DNA of 64,000 nucleotides from Peptococcaceae bacterium BICA1-7 (GTDB taxonomy: Bacteria > Bacillota > Desulfotomaculia > Desulfotomaculales > Desulfocucumaceae): NCBI GenBank assembly GCA_000802095.1, contig JUEB01000026.1:620001-684000 (forward strand), written 5' to 3'. The translations under genes and the position numbers were made by a program. The notes under the pieces were generated by a model. It was given only the letters and a program-made list of their open reading frames with translations. It was not told where the DNA came from and searched no databases. This document shows, one piece after another, positions 8,583-16,604 of this stretch. How positions within the stretch are numbered: position 1 is the stretch's first letter; the number at the start of each line of letters is the position of its first letter.

Positions 8583-9173
8583 CTAATTTCGGCAAAACCG
8601 TTGTATCAACCGTATCCCAAAGCATAATGGTAGTAGTACAATAAGCACATACATACCAAGGGAATTTACAACTCCTCCGATTTTTTCTATATACATGCCA
8701 AAGAAACGTCCCACGCTAAAAAACAAAAGTGTCCAAACCAACCCGGTAGTATATGAAAGCAGAATATACCGTCTATATGACATTCTGCTAATCCCCACTA
8801 AATATGGAACAAGATGGCGTATGACAGGGAAAAAATAGCTGATGCAAAGGGCGTAGGGCCCATATCTGTCTAACAGACCATAAGACCTGGACAGGTACTT
8901 ATTCACATTCTTATTCATCAACAATCGATCCAGTATAGGGGCACCCATCTTTAACCCCAGGACATAGCCGAGGGTCAGCCCGGAAACCACACCCAGGTAT
9001 GTCACAAGGAAAGCCGGGACAGGTTTGAGCAAGTGAAGGGAAGAGACCAGTCCCCCTGTCATTACAATCACCTCATCCGGGATTGGCATTCCCACGATAC
9101 CGAGCCACAAGCAAAAAAAGAGTGCCCCGTACCCATACTGTGCAACCAGTGTAATTAAACCCTCAACATTCAT
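8583..9173 (-). CDS. DedA/SNARE-associated (VTT) family membrane protein
   Basis: 196 aa, with four or five membrane segments and two re-entrant hydrophobic stretches. Family marks are LGIVGMPIPDEVIVMTGG near the N-terminus and YFFPVIRHLVPYLVGISRMS (the conserved F-x-R-x-x-x-P region) in the middle. DedA proteins act in the cytoplasmic membrane; recent work links members to undecaprenyl-phosphate or phospholipid recycling and to proton-motive-force maintenance. ATG start with GGGAGG upstream. It lies between a lipid-methyltransferase-like gene (24 bp upstream) and an anchored unknown protein, which fits a lipid or envelope operon. Confidence 0.92.
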   Translation of the reverse strand: MNVEGLITLVAQYGYGALFFCLWLGIVGMPIPDEVIVMTGGLVSSLHLLKPVPAFLVTYLGVVSGLTLGYVLGLKMGAPILDRLLMNKNVNKYLSRSYGLLDRYGPYALCISYFFPVIRHLVPYLVGISRMSYRRYILLSYTTGLVWTLLFFSVGRFFGMYIEKIGGVVNSLGMYVLIVLLPLCFGIRLIQRFCRN

Positions 9174-9196
9174 AAGAGCCTCCCGGGTCCAATTCT

Positions 9197-9832
9197 TTAT
9201 TTATAACAGTAATAAACGAACGCTGGCGGGATATTGAGGGGAACAAACCCCAGATCGATTTTTGCAAATCGTTCATGAAATTGATTTTTCATTTGAAGGG
9301 AATACTGATACTGTATAAATAGGCCGCCCGGCTTTAAAGAACGGGCCACTCCGTCTAAAATCCGATCACGTAAAGACTGGGGAAAATTCGCAAATGGCAA
9401 TCCGGATAATATACAATCCACTTCAGAGAGGCCTAGTTGCTGTAAAACAGGATAAAGATCCTCCGCCCGGGAACGATAGTGAAGACCACGATATAATTTC
9501 ATAAGACGATTGGCCATCTCTTCATCTTGTTCAAATATAATTCCCTTACAGTAAGGATGCTTCAGCTGCTCAATATATTTTGTAAATATCCCCGTGCCAG
9601 CCCCTAACTCAACAATTGATCTGATATTTTCCCAATCAATTGGTTTAATCATTGCTTTAGCCAAGAAAATTGAACTAGGCGTTAAACTACCTATTTTTTT
9701 TGAGCACTTTATAAATTTGTACAAAAATAAAACCTTGTCCGAAATAGTCTTCTTTAACTCCTGTAATAGCAATTCCCTTTCAGACCCCAAACCTAAAGCA
9801 TTTATTTTTACCTCTTTCAATTTAGACCTCAC
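9197..9832 (-). CDS. Class I SAM-dependent methyltransferase, phospholipid N-methyltransferase-like
   Basis: 211 aa. SAM-binding motif I is IVELGAGTGIFTKYI; motif II acidic residue in GIIFEQDEEMANRL; motif IV in VDCILSGLPFANFP. The preceding KKIGSLTPSSIFLAKAMI is the typical lead-in of the phospholipid/PmtA-like and rRNA-adenine-dimethylase-like branch. The SGLPFANFP element fits bacterial phosphatidylethanolamine methyltransferases better than KsgA, which has NLPY. Substrate is therefore inferred as a phospholipid. GTG start; the ribosome binding site is weak. It is the first gene of an operon with dedA (24 bp downstream). Confidence 0.8.
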   Translation of the reverse strand: MRSKLKEVKINALGLGSERELLLQELKKTISDKVLFLYKFIKCSKKIGSLTPSSIFLAKAMIKPIDWENIRSIVELGAGTGIFTKYIEQLKHPYCKGIIFEQDEEMANRLMKLYRGLHYRSRAEDLYPVLQQLGLSEVDCILSGLPFANFPQSLRDRILDGVARSLKPGGLFIQYQYSLQMKNQFHERFAKIDLGFVPLNIPPAFVYYCYK

Positions 9833-9981
9833 ATACCCTTTCTACCCGTTGGCCCGCACCTCGCCGGCACTAACCTGATCTCCCCCGGCGGCTGACATTT
9901 TCACTCTGCGGCCGATCAACCGTCTTTGTCTGTTCATCCGTCTGCGCCGGCAAGACCGGTACTGTTTTTCTCCTGTTCACA

Positions 9982-10020
9982 AATAAAAACCCCCTCACCT
10001 TAATACTAAGGATGAGGGGG
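9982..10020 (-). terminator. Intrinsic terminator after the response regulator gene
   Basis: CCCCCTCA-CCTT (9990-10001) pairs with AAGG-TGAGGGGG (10008-10020, one bulged A). On the minus strand the stem is followed by GTTTTTATTT. It closes the two-component operon. Confidence 0.85.
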
Positions 10021-10058
10021 GTGCTGCACATCATACTTGAGATATAGTTTTCTCTAAC

Positions 10059-10715
10059 TCAAGTCATGCTTTTTGTAGCAAGGATAGCCAGTTGTGTTCT
10101 GTCCCTGGCCCCAAGTTTGGACAACAGACTGCTTACATGACTTTTCACTGTCCCTTCGACAATGAACAGCGCAGAGGCTATTTCTGTGTTGGACAAACCC
10201 CTGCCAATCAATCTTAATACTTCCTTCTCCCGGCCTGTCAGTTGATCAAAAGTGTTTCCGGGCAGATTTTCAACGGCAGTCTCCGCTCCCCGGGCTGAAA
10301 TCCTTTCAATAATTTTTTGCGTCACATCAGGATGAAGACAAACTCCTCCGGCATGAACCACCCTGATAATCTTACACAGTTCGCCAGGCTGCGTATCTTT
10401 AAGTAAAAACCCTTTAGCGCCGTTTTGTAAACCTTCAAAAATAAGCATTTCCTCATTAAAAGTGGTAAGAATCAGCACCTTTATATCGGGAAACAGCCTG
10501 CTGATTTCTTTAGTCGCCGCAATACCATCTATTACAGGCATCCGTGCGTCCATCAACACTATATCAGGTTTCGCCTGCTCACAAAAGTCCAGAGCCTCTT
10601 GCCCATTGTGACAAACACCCGTAATTTCAAAATCTTCTTCAAGTTGAAGAATGGCGTTTAAACCTTCGCAGACAATTGGCTGATCGTCCACAATGAGAAT
10701 TCTTATCTTATTCAT
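10059..10715 (-). CDS. NarL/FixJ-family response regulator
   Basis: 218 aa from ATG 10715. Residues 4-120 are a receiver domain: acidic pair in ILIVDDQP, phosphoacceptor Asp in VLMDARMPVIDG, switch Thr in LILTTFNEE, Lys in FLLKDTQPGEL. Residues 150-215 are a LuxR-type helix-turn-helix (LTGREKEVLRLIGRGLSNTEIA, EGTVKSHVSSLLSKLGARDRTQ). The start ATG overlaps the kinase stop codon (ATGAATAA), indicating translational coupling; a GTG 15 nt upstream is also possible. It pairs with the sensor kinase directly upstream. Targets are not evident. Confidence 0.95.
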   Translation of the reverse strand: MNKIRILIVDDQPIVCEGLNAILQLEEDFEITGVCHNGQEALDFCEQAKPDIVLMDARMPVIDGIAATKEISRLFPDIKVLILTTFNEEMLIFEGLQNGAKGFLLKDTQPGELCKIIRVVHAGGVCLHPDVTQKIIERISARGAETAVENLPGNTFDQLTGREKEVLRLIGRGLSNTEIASALFIVEGTVKSHVSSLLSKLGARDRTQLAILATKSMT

Positions 10716-11853
10716 TACTCTTTCCCCCACGCCTATCTACGCACCCTTCAATTTTAAAGCCGCTGCCGGCCTGGGACTGAAAATAAATGGCGCCGCCAAG
10801 ATCGGAGATTCTGTCTTTCATTCCCTTTAAGCCGTTTCCTGCTTCAATCCGATTTGTTCCGGAACCATTATCCCAATAGGAGAAAGATAACAACTCCCTG
10901 TCGCCTGAAATAGAAATACGAGCACAGCCGGCATTGGCGTGGCGCAAGGTGTTGGTAATGGCTTCCTGAAAAATACGGTATATATTGAACTGTTCTTTGC
11001 CCGAAAGATCAGTATCCCCGGTTTTAATGTCAAGGTCAATCTGCAAGCCGGTTAAAGCCTGGACCTCCCGGACCATTTCCATTAGACGGGAAATTAATTC
11101 AAATTGGAAATTTGATTCCTTTTTTACCGAAACCACTTCCCGCACAGAATTAAGGGCCGTCCGGGAAATCTGAAGAGCTTTATCCCAGTAGGTTTTTCCG
11201 GCTTCCACATCACGGATCGTCAGCTTTTTTCCAGCTTCGAGGGTCAAAATCAAACCGGTAAGATCGTAGCCGAGGCTGTCATGGATTTCGCCTACTATTC
11301 GTCTGCGCTCCGCTTCGGAGGCCAAACCTTCACTCAGGGCCATACTCTCCTTCAGCTGAAGGTTAACGTATCTAAGTTCTTTTGTCAGCCTTTCATAGGC
11401 AATCCTTTGTTCCCGCTGCATTCTTTCACTTAAAACCAGAACAAATGCAAATCCATAAAGCATTATTTCTGCAAATCCAGGTATTTGCATCTGCCCGCTT
11501 TCCCATAGGTATAATAGTGCGGTAGATCCCACACTGACCGCCGTGGTAATTATTGCGTAAGCAATAAAAAGGGGTTTTGGTAATATAGCTGTCCCTTCTA
11601 TCAGGTAAATCATAAAAAGCTTACTGCCATCATTCGAAAGCAAGGAGAAAAGGACGGCCAAAATTAAGTCCAGAAACAAGGTGATTATATTCACTTTGCT
11701 ACTGGTATATTTGTAAAAATTACGCCAAAAACCGCTGACCAACAGGACAAGCACAATTAAAACCAGTGTGATGCTTATCGGGCTTTTTTGTAATGCCTTA
11801 ATAAAAACCCAGGAATATAAAATTATTTTTAATCCGATTAACCATATAAACAT
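10708..11853 (-). CDS. NarL-type sensor histidine kinase
   Basis: 381 aa. Residues 1-150 hold about five hydrophobic helices with short loops and no extracellular sensor domain, so the input is probably in the membrane or cytoplasm. Residues 155-190 are coiled coil; then the HisKA_3 H-box RRRIVGEIHDSLGYDLTG with the phosphoacceptor His; then HATPase_c with N-box IFQEAITNTLRHANAGCA and G-box SYWDNGSGTNRIEAGNGLKGM. The start is ATG 11853, with GAGG 7 nt upstream; the adjacent TTG 11856 is less likely. The gene overlaps the response regulator by 8 bp. Confidence 0.93.
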   Translation of the reverse strand: MFIWLIGLKIILYSWVFIKALQKSPISITLVLIVLVLLVSGFWRNFYKYTSSKVNIITLFLDLILAVLFSLLSNDGSKLFMIYLIEGTAILPKPLFIAYAIITTAVSVGSTALLYLWESGQMQIPGFAEIMLYGFAFVLVLSERMQREQRIAYERLTKELRYVNLQLKESMALSEGLASEAERRRIVGEIHDSLGYDLTGLILTLEAGKKLTIRDVEAGKTYWDKALQISRTALNSVREVVSVKKESNFQFELISRLMEMVREVQALTGLQIDLDIKTGDTDLSGKEQFNIYRIFQEAITNTLRHANAGCARISISGDRELLSFSYWDNGSGTNRIEAGNGLKGMKDRISDLGGAIYFQSQAGSGFKIEGCVDRRGGKSNE

Positions 11854-12002
11854 CAAATAACCTCGAGGATTTTTCTATACTCCCATTTTCTTCTTTCAAT
11901 AATGGTTTAATAAACCCTGCATCATAAGTTAATTAATATACCGCTCCGGCTACTTTTGCGCTTTTTAGCTGTATCACATGATGTGCCAGCGCCCCACTTG
12001 CC

Positions 12003-12039
12003 CAAAAATTACACCTCCTGTCATTCCAACAGAAGGTGT
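12003..12039 (-). terminator. Intrinsic terminator after the diguanylate cyclase
   Basis: ACACCTCCTGT (12011-12021) pairs imperfectly with ACAGAAGGTGT (12029-12039). On the minus strand it is followed by AATTTTTGG. It lies 55 bp beyond the stop at 12095. Confidence 0.7.
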
Positions 12040-12094
12040 CTACTCATTCACAATAAGTTAATATTTAAGAGCCAGGCCCTATTTTTCCATTTAG

Positions 12095-13267
12095 CTACTC
12101 ACCAACAAACCTGTTCCGGCCAGCATGTTTTGCCTGATATAGTGCATCATCTGCAGCAGTGATGAGGGATTTAGGCAATTCTCCGTTATTGGGTCTTCGG
12201 CAAGCTAAACCAATACTGAGCGTCAACTGGTTATAGGACGAGTAGGGATGTATAATATTTAGATTTCTTATAGCATTGCACAGGCTGTCGGCAACATGGC
12301 GGGCACCAATTAAGTTAGTGTCGGGCAGTATGGCGGCAAACTCTTCTCCACCGTAACGAGTCACTATGTCACCGGGCCTCTTTAAAGTATTTTCCAATGT
12401 TTTAGCTATTTTTTTTAAACAATTATCCCCTGCCAGGTGCCCAAAATTATCATTGTAATTTTTAAAATAATCTATATCGATCATCAATAGAGCCAATTCC
12501 TTTTTATCCCGAACAGCCCGGTTCCATTCCCGGTTTAGCGCTTTATCAAAATATCTCCTGTTTGGAATGTTTGTTAGAGCATCCATATATGATAGATTGT
12601 ATAGCATTTTATTTGCCGTAATTAAATCTTTTTTTTGCTGCTCGATCTTTCTTTGTTTTAGAAAAAACTGAATACGCATAACATAAATCATTCTTGATAT
12701 TATTATGGACAGAACAGTCACAAAAGTCATATTTATTGAGTTAGCTAAAGCGATGGAGTTTGGCAGTAAACACCAGCCATAAATAATTAATATAAGAGAA
12801 GTTACACCATATATAAGAATACTTTTATACAAGGTTATGTACAAAAAGGTAGCTGAGCAAAACATAGCTATTATTATACCCATTACTGGCGTAAGGAATT
12901 TGACTGGAATAAAGTCTGCCATGAATAATACTGTATTGATTATGTATATTAAAAGGATAAAAGGAAACATAAAATTATCATAAAATTTATGGCGCCTGGT
13001 AATCCCCTCCGGTGAGACAGGTAGACTGGAAGTAGCCAGAAAAAAAAGTAAAACCCCTATTAAAATTATGCAGTAGTAAGACATACTTTTAGGTATTAAA
13101 GGAATTATTAATAGTTGGGTTATTATTAATGGCCAAGTGACCAGCCGTATTCTATGCAAGTTGCTATAGATAATAGTGTTACTAAATATCTTCCTGGCAT
13201 CCTCCGGAACTACAGGAACACAGTTAAATTTTCTGCCAATATTTTTTATTAGTTCATAATTATTCAT
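12095..13267 (-). CDS. Membrane diguanylate cyclase (GGDEF)
   Basis: About 390 aa. Five or six membrane helices occupy residues 35-200, then a short coiled segment (QRKIEQQKKDLITANKML) and a GGDEF domain: NIPNRRYFDKAL, MIDIDYFKNYNDNFGHLAGD, and the active-site variant RYGGEEFAAILPD. All metal- and GTP-binding residues look intact, so cyclic-di-GMP synthesis is expected. I see no RxxD inhibitory site before GGEEF. The start is uncertain: ATG 13267 has AAGG 12 nt upstream, whereas ATG 13303 has nothing. The gene is AT-rich relative to neighbours. It is single and has its own terminator. Confidence 0.9.
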   Translation of the reverse strand: MNNYELIKNIGRKFNCVPVVPEDARKIFSNTIIYSNLHRIRLVTWPLIITQLLIIPLIPKSMSYYCIILIGVLLFFLATSSLPVSPEGITRRHKFYDNFMFPFILLIYIINTVLFMADFIPVKFLTPVMGIIIAMFCSATFLYITLYKSILIYGVTSLILIIYGWCLLPNSIALANSINMTFVTVLSIIISRMIYVMRIQFFLKQRKIEQQKKDLITANKMLYNLSYMDALTNIPNRRYFDKALNREWNRAVRDKKELALLMIDIDYFKNYNDNFGHLAGDNCLKKIAKTLENTLKRPGDIVTRYGGEEFAAILPDTNLIGARHVADSLCNAIRNLNIIHPYSSYNQLTLSIGLACRRPNNGELPKSLITAADDALYQAKHAGRNRFVGE

Positions 13268-13396
13268 ACTTATACATTGCCTTATCAAAATTATTATTTT
13301 CATGTAATTGCTATTTTTTATATTGTATAGTAATATTTTAAAATTGTCACTGATTTATTTAGACAGTTTTATTTAGTTACATTAATGTTGCATAAA

Positions 13397-13512
13397 TTAA
13401 AAAAGGGCCAGTTTGATCGGTTCAATAAGTTTTTTCAAAGACTTTCCCTTCCCCCATAAAGTCCAGGTATCTGATACAGCCGTAATATCTGTGAACCCTT
13501 CTTTTTTCAGAA
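13397..13512 (-). pseudogene. C-terminal gene remnant, possibly a methyltransferase
   Basis: The minus strand reads open for about 38 codons ending in a stop: LKKEGFTDITAVSDTWTLWG, then KGKSLKKLIEPIKLALF. The pattern (LKKAGF-x-D-I at the start of the last strand) resembles the C-terminus of class I SAM methyltransferases. There is no start codon or ribosome binding site, and a hairpin (13530-13550) lies directly upstream. Confidence 0.35.
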
Positions 13513-13529
13513 GTTAAAAACATAAGAAA

Positions 13530-13550
13530 GCGGCAGTTGTTTTCTGCCGC
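13530..13550. terminator. Perfect hairpin GCGGCAG-CTGCCGC
   Basis: GCGGCAG (13530-13536) and CTGCCGC (13544-13550) with a 7-nt loop. On the minus strand it is followed by TTTCTTATGTTTTT. No intact gene ends here, so its original role is unclear. Confidence 0.4.
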
Positions 13551-13583
13551 AAATATATTACTTATCATGCATTATGTCAAGTA

Positions 13584-13918
13584 TTCAGGCCTGACCCACT
13601 TTGTTTCTGAATCTAATAGAAAACAATATTTTGATTTTGCCGGGGCTGTTTTTTACTTGCTGTACCGTGAACCTGATAGAATATGGGATCAGACTTTCAG
13701 TTATGCATCTAACCGTGCAGTTACTTTTTCAGTATTTGTCGCCCCTTGCCTGTTTCTGCATTAGAGGACATCCTTGATATAACCGGGATATCTCCGCCTA
13801 TTACCGACTGCAGCTCTGTCAGTGAATATCCTGATTTCTTCGCTATTGCTATCAAAACCCCTCGGGCAATCCTTAGCTCCTCACTCCGTTTGAGGGACCT
13901 CAGGGGGTCAGGCCTGAA
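13584..13918. mobile_element. 335-bp remnant bounded by 14-bp inverted repeats, with transposase fragment
   Basis: TTCAGGCCTGACCC at 13584-13597 has an exact inverted copy, GGGTCAGGCCTGAA, at 13905-13918. Between them lies the C-terminal end of a transposase-like reading frame on the minus strand. The inverted ends plus a residual gene suggest an internally deleted transposable element or a repeat mobilised by a Y1/REP-type transposase. Confidence 0.5.
13721..13916 (-). pseudogene. Transposase C-terminal fragment (REP-associated Y1-like)
   Basis: The minus strand is open for about 65 codons ending in a stop at 13721. It reads LKRSEELRIARGVLIAIAKK, SGYSLTELQSVIGGDIPVIS and RMSSNAETGKGRQILKK. 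This resembles the DnaA-like helix-turn-helix tail seen on REP-associated tyrosine transposases. The catalytic HUH and Tyr part is absent and the frame runs into the right inverted repeat, so it is truncated. Confidence 0.45.
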
Positions 13919-14054
13919 AACTTTTAGACCTTTTTCCTACCATATTTGGGAATAAATTATTTTTAGCAATGGTAATTGTTTGCATCATTATTTTCTAATG
14001 CATGTGACATTCCTGTAACATTTAAATGTTATATTTATTAGAGGAGGTGAAAAA

Positions 14055-14285
14055 ATGAAAAGGATTGTTTTACTAATAGTTGCCTGTCTGATGTTACTGG
14101 CTGCTGTACCTGCCGTTGCAGCCCCTTCTGAAAATGCTAATCTACAAGCCCTACAGGCTCAATCCTTGAAGATTTGCAGAGAGATGATGAAAGATGCCGT
14201 TAAGGCTGGGGATATGACTAATGACCAGTTAAAAACCTGTTTAGAAATGATGAAAACATCACCTTGCACCGGTATGGTAAATTAA
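14055..14285 (+). CDS. Small secreted protein with three cysteines
   Basis: 76 aa. A clear Sec signal peptide (basic MKR, hydrophobic core to about residue 20, cleavage near AVAA-PS) leaves a mature helical chain of roughly 53 aa with cysteines at about 41, 62 and 72. ATG start preceded by GAGGAGGTG 8-9 nt upstream, an excellent ribosome binding site, so it is a real gene despite its size. A hairpin follows. The family is not recognised; there is no lipobox. It is isolated between remnants. Confidence 0.75.
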   Translation: MKRIVLLIVACLMLLAAVPAVAAPSENANLQALQAQSLKICREMMKDAVKAGDMTNDQLKTCLEMMKTSPCTGMVN

Positions 14286-14337
14286 TCAACCAATATGCCA
14301 ACGATACCAAGCATCTCTATATCTAAAAGAATACAAC

Positions 14338-14363
14338 GCCGCAGTGATTCACCATACTGCGGC
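14338..14363 (+). terminator. Hairpin after the small secreted protein
   Basis: GCCGCAGT (14338-14345) pairs with ACTGCGGC (14356-14363); followed by ATTGTTAATTT, a weak T-tract. Confidence 0.6.
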
Positions 14364-14447
14364 ATTGTTAATTTGACTACCAGCACCTGTAGCCGTTATT
14401 CTACAGTTTTTGGAGAAATAGCAGGCATCTTAATCTGGTCAAATAGA

Positions 14448-14594
14448 CTATACCTTCTTGAAAAGACCCATAAAGATCATGCCGTCGGCAAAGCCCTGTA
14501 TATAGGCGTTGTCTGCGTCAAAGGCGGCCAGGGCCTCGCCGGTAAAGTCAAATTCCAAACTCGTACAGCATATATTCTCCAGACTAAATAAGTT
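14448..14594 (-). pseudogene. Short C-terminal gene remnant
   Basis: The minus strand is open to a stop at 14448 and reads LEFDFTGEALAAFDADNAYI followed by QGFADGMIFMGLFKKV. The AF-x(n)-GF-x-x-G-x-x-x-x pattern recalls short Firmicutes proteins of the DUF6809 kind, but I cannot assign it. No start or ribosome binding site is seen; it abuts the RDD gene stop. Confidence 0.3.
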
Positions 14595-14599
14595 GATGA

Positions 14600-15097
14600 T
14601 TAAGCTTGTGCAGGAATTTTTGTATACTTCCCTTTCCTGACAAGGTAACATCTAGCTATAATATCATGGAGAGCTTGTTTTTTAGGTGTGAATCCTGCCA
14701 TAAAAAAACCAATCAAAAGAATAACAGCAGATATAAGCTTGCTGAAGAACCTTATTGAGGCTGTTTTAAACGAAATCCTCTGCCCGTTAAGGTCTGTAAC
14801 AACTATTCCAAAAAACATTTTTCCGAGTGTTCCCTGTGTACTTGAGCTCTCCATTTTTGCAAAGTAAAGCCAGTAAACAATGATACTGACCGCAATTAAG
14901 GCATAATCAGCATAATAAAAGATATACTCCATATTTGCCCCCAGGCCAACGGAAACAAATATTAGATAATAAAACCTTTCAACCAGGGCAAAACAGACTC
15001 TTATTACAATAAAGTCTATCAAAAGGGCCACTGCCCTTATCCAGAACCCGGCATAGATTTCATTTTGGGATTTGAGATTTTCGGTTATAAAAGTAAT
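14600..15097 (-). CDS. RDD-family membrane protein (probable ATT start)
   Basis: About 165 aa if started at ATT 15097, 143 aa from GTG 15031. RDD proteins are small membrane proteins with a conserved N-terminal Arg and Asp in helix 1; here YAGFWIRAVALLIDFIVIR provides both, and most of it lies upstream of the GTG. A further family mark is GTLGKMFFGIVVTDLNGQRI, and the end KKQALHDIIARCYLV is typical. GAGGAG at 15107-15112 is 9 nt from ATT 15097. An ATG nearer the ribosome binding site is in another frame and stops after five codons. So either a rare ATT start is used or the 5' end has a one-base frameshift. Function unknown. Confidence 0.75.
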   Translation of the reverse strand: MTFITENLKSQNEIYAGFWIRAVALLIDFIVIRVCFALVERFYYLIFVSVGLGANMEYIFYYADYALIAVSIIVYWLYFAKMESSSTQGTLGKMFFGIVVTDLNGQRISFKTASIRFFSKLISAVILLIGFFMAGFTPKKQALHDIIARCYLVRKGKYTKIPAQA

Positions 15098-15206
15098 GTC
15101 ATATCACTCCTCTATAGCTATCCTTCTATCGGGGGGTTATAAAGCCCCCCATTGTCAAGACACGGAAAATAATATGTAAGTTATCCTCCTTTCCGTGTTT
15201 GTATGT

Positions 15207-15521
15207 TCAAGCAACTTCTTGATGATGCTTGCCATCATATACTTGGGCCGGGCATTGGCCTCCAATGGAAGATTGAGGACGATCGGTATTGTACTCATGA
15301 ATATATTGGTTCAAAGCAATCCTCAGCTCCCGGGGGCTATTGAATTCGATGTAGACGCAGTCATATTTTAGAGTCCGGAAAAACCTCTCTGTTCTAACAT
15401 TATCCAGGGCTTGTCCCTTGCCATCCATAGAGATTTTAACCGTATAGGACTCTAACAGATTAAGATAATCAGTACGTGACAGGGGACAGTTCTTTGGCAC
15501 ACTGCTCTTGTAAAGATGCAT
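15207..15521 (-). pseudogene. IS3-family transposase, C-terminal fragment
   Basis: About 100 codons from the end of an IS3/IS150-type OrfB integrase core: YTVKISMDGKGQALDNVRTE (the catalytic Glu region follows), RFFRTLKYDCVYI and YIHEYNTDRPQSSIGGQCPA. The DD part of the DDE triad is missing, as is OrfA. A GGGAGGGGA precedes the first ATG but the frame lacks the catalytic core, so it cannot be active. No matching inverted ends were found around it. Confidence 0.85.
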
Positions 15522-15527
15522 TCCCCT

Positions 15528-15554
15528 CCCTTCGAAAAAACAATATTCTACAAT
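15528..15554. repeat. 27-bp sequence repeated at 23773-23798
   Basis: CCCTTCGAAAAAACAATATT continues CTACAAT; the second copy near hsdM reads CCCTGCGAAAAACAATATTC then AACAAT. The two copies are in the same orientation, one beside the IS3 fragment and the other about 70 bp upstream of hsdM. They bracket the caspase-like/restriction segment. Confidence 0.55.
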
Positions 15555-15617
15555 TTGACGGATACTGAAGATATTGGGATGGCAAGCCCTTAAACAGATT
15601 TTAATACTATTTTCATT

Positions 15618-16421
15618 TTATATTAACCCAAACCCTCTTTCAACTAGTTCTGTAAGTGTAGATAGTGCCCTAACCGCAGGAGCACCATCAATAACATCAT
15701 GATCAACTGATACTGTTACATAAAGGTACTCCCTTATCTCTATTCTATCGTCTTTTACACCAGGTTTTTTGATTATCGAGCCAATTGCAAAAGAAAGTGG
15801 ATGAACACTCACCGGTATAACCCAACCATTAATTTTACCCATCATACCCACAGATGTTATAATAACTGTTCCCATATTTTGCTTTGTTAAAAAAGGATTT
15901 TGAATTATATATCCCCATATCATTCTTCTGATAAAACCAGGCATAGAATAATAAATTTTCATTAAATATTCATTTTTCTTCTCACCTAAAACATAGTTGC
16001 CTTCATCATTTATTGACTGACTCTGTCCAGCTTTTATTTCATCGAAAATATCTGAAATACTTTTTTCATTTGTTTTTCGAATCACATATGGCAATGGAAC
16101 CTTTTCCCCTTGTATTTCCCTTTCTATCATAATTGATATATCAATATCGTCAAATATAACTATTCTACTCTTTCCTTTTCTAATTCCATGAATATCTTTA
16201 AACTCCTCAACTGCTTTACTGATACATTTAATTAACCAGGAGTTAAACGAAATATTTTTAATTTCCTTCCTTTTTTCATAAATCATTTTACGCGCTTCTG
16301 TAACATCCAGTTCTATTAAAGCTTTTATATGATGTTTCATTTTACTGGCAACACCAATGTCAATAGTAGCCAATCTACTTGTTGGAAAAGCCTCTGTACG
16401 GTATTCACCTATATGTTCCAT
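15618..16421 (-). CDS. Stand-alone 2-oxoacid dehydrogenase E2-type acyltransferase
   Basis: 267 aa corresponding only to the E2 catalytic (CAT-like) domain. The active-site motif is intact near the C-terminus: VTVSVDHDVIDGAPAVRAL (H-x3-D-G). Substrate-channel elements such as FNSWLIKCISKAVEEF are also present. There is no lipoyl domain, no peripheral-subunit-binding domain and no E1/E3 neighbour, so it is unlikely to work in a normal dehydrogenase complex. Single-domain relatives occur in many Clostridia with unknown acyl donor and acceptor. ATG start near 16421; GAGGA lies just upstream. AT-rich, between an IS3 fragment and a CTCTGTG repeat. Confidence 0.82.
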   Translation of the reverse strand: MEHIGEYRTEAFPTSRLATIDIGVASKMKHHIKALIELDVTEARKMIYEKRKEIKNISFNSWLIKCISKAVEEFKDIHGIRKGKSRIVIFDDIDISIMIEREIQGEKVPLPYVIRKTNEKSISDIFDEIKAGQSQSINDEGNYVLGEKKNEYLMKIYYSMPGFIRRMIWGYIIQNPFLTKQNMGTVIITSVGMMGKINGWVIPVSVHPLSFAIGSIIKKPGVKDDRIEIREYLYVTVSVDHDVIDGAPAVRALSTLTELVERGFGLI

Positions 16422-16507
16422 GAACTATCCTCCGAATAATTTAAAAAAATTTTTATTTTATTGGAAATTATGCTTTGTGGATAACTTAAAAGCCATCTAT
16501 GTCATTC

Positions 16508-16604
16508 AGGCAGGGCTAAAACCTCTGTGTCCTCTGTGTGCTCTGTGGTTTATTAGGACATTCATCAATAGCATGCAAAAATATTTTCATTCCTCTGTGG
16601 TGCC
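16508..16604. repeat. CTCTGTG-type 9-mer repeat element, copy A1 (partial)
   Basis: CAGGCAGGGCTAAAACCTCT starts a block whose core 16522-16549 is three 9-mers of the type CTCTGTGTC/CTCTGTGTG/CTCTGTGGT. It continues to TTCATTCCTCTGTGGTGCC at 16586-16604. The same core with the same left flank occurs near 40.1, 50.65 and 63.8 kb. The rest of the gap 16605-16962 holds no gene that I can support. Confidence 0.75.

Noticed and set aside
9870-9980. Possible 36-codon minus-strand gene (GTG 9980) before the methyltransferase
   Set aside because: Starts inside the terminator T-tract, with no ribosome binding site and no family resemblance.
13537-13764. 75-codon plus-strand frame beginning near the GCGGCAG hairpin
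   Set aside because: Crosses the left inverted repeat and opposes the transposase remnant; no ribosome binding site.
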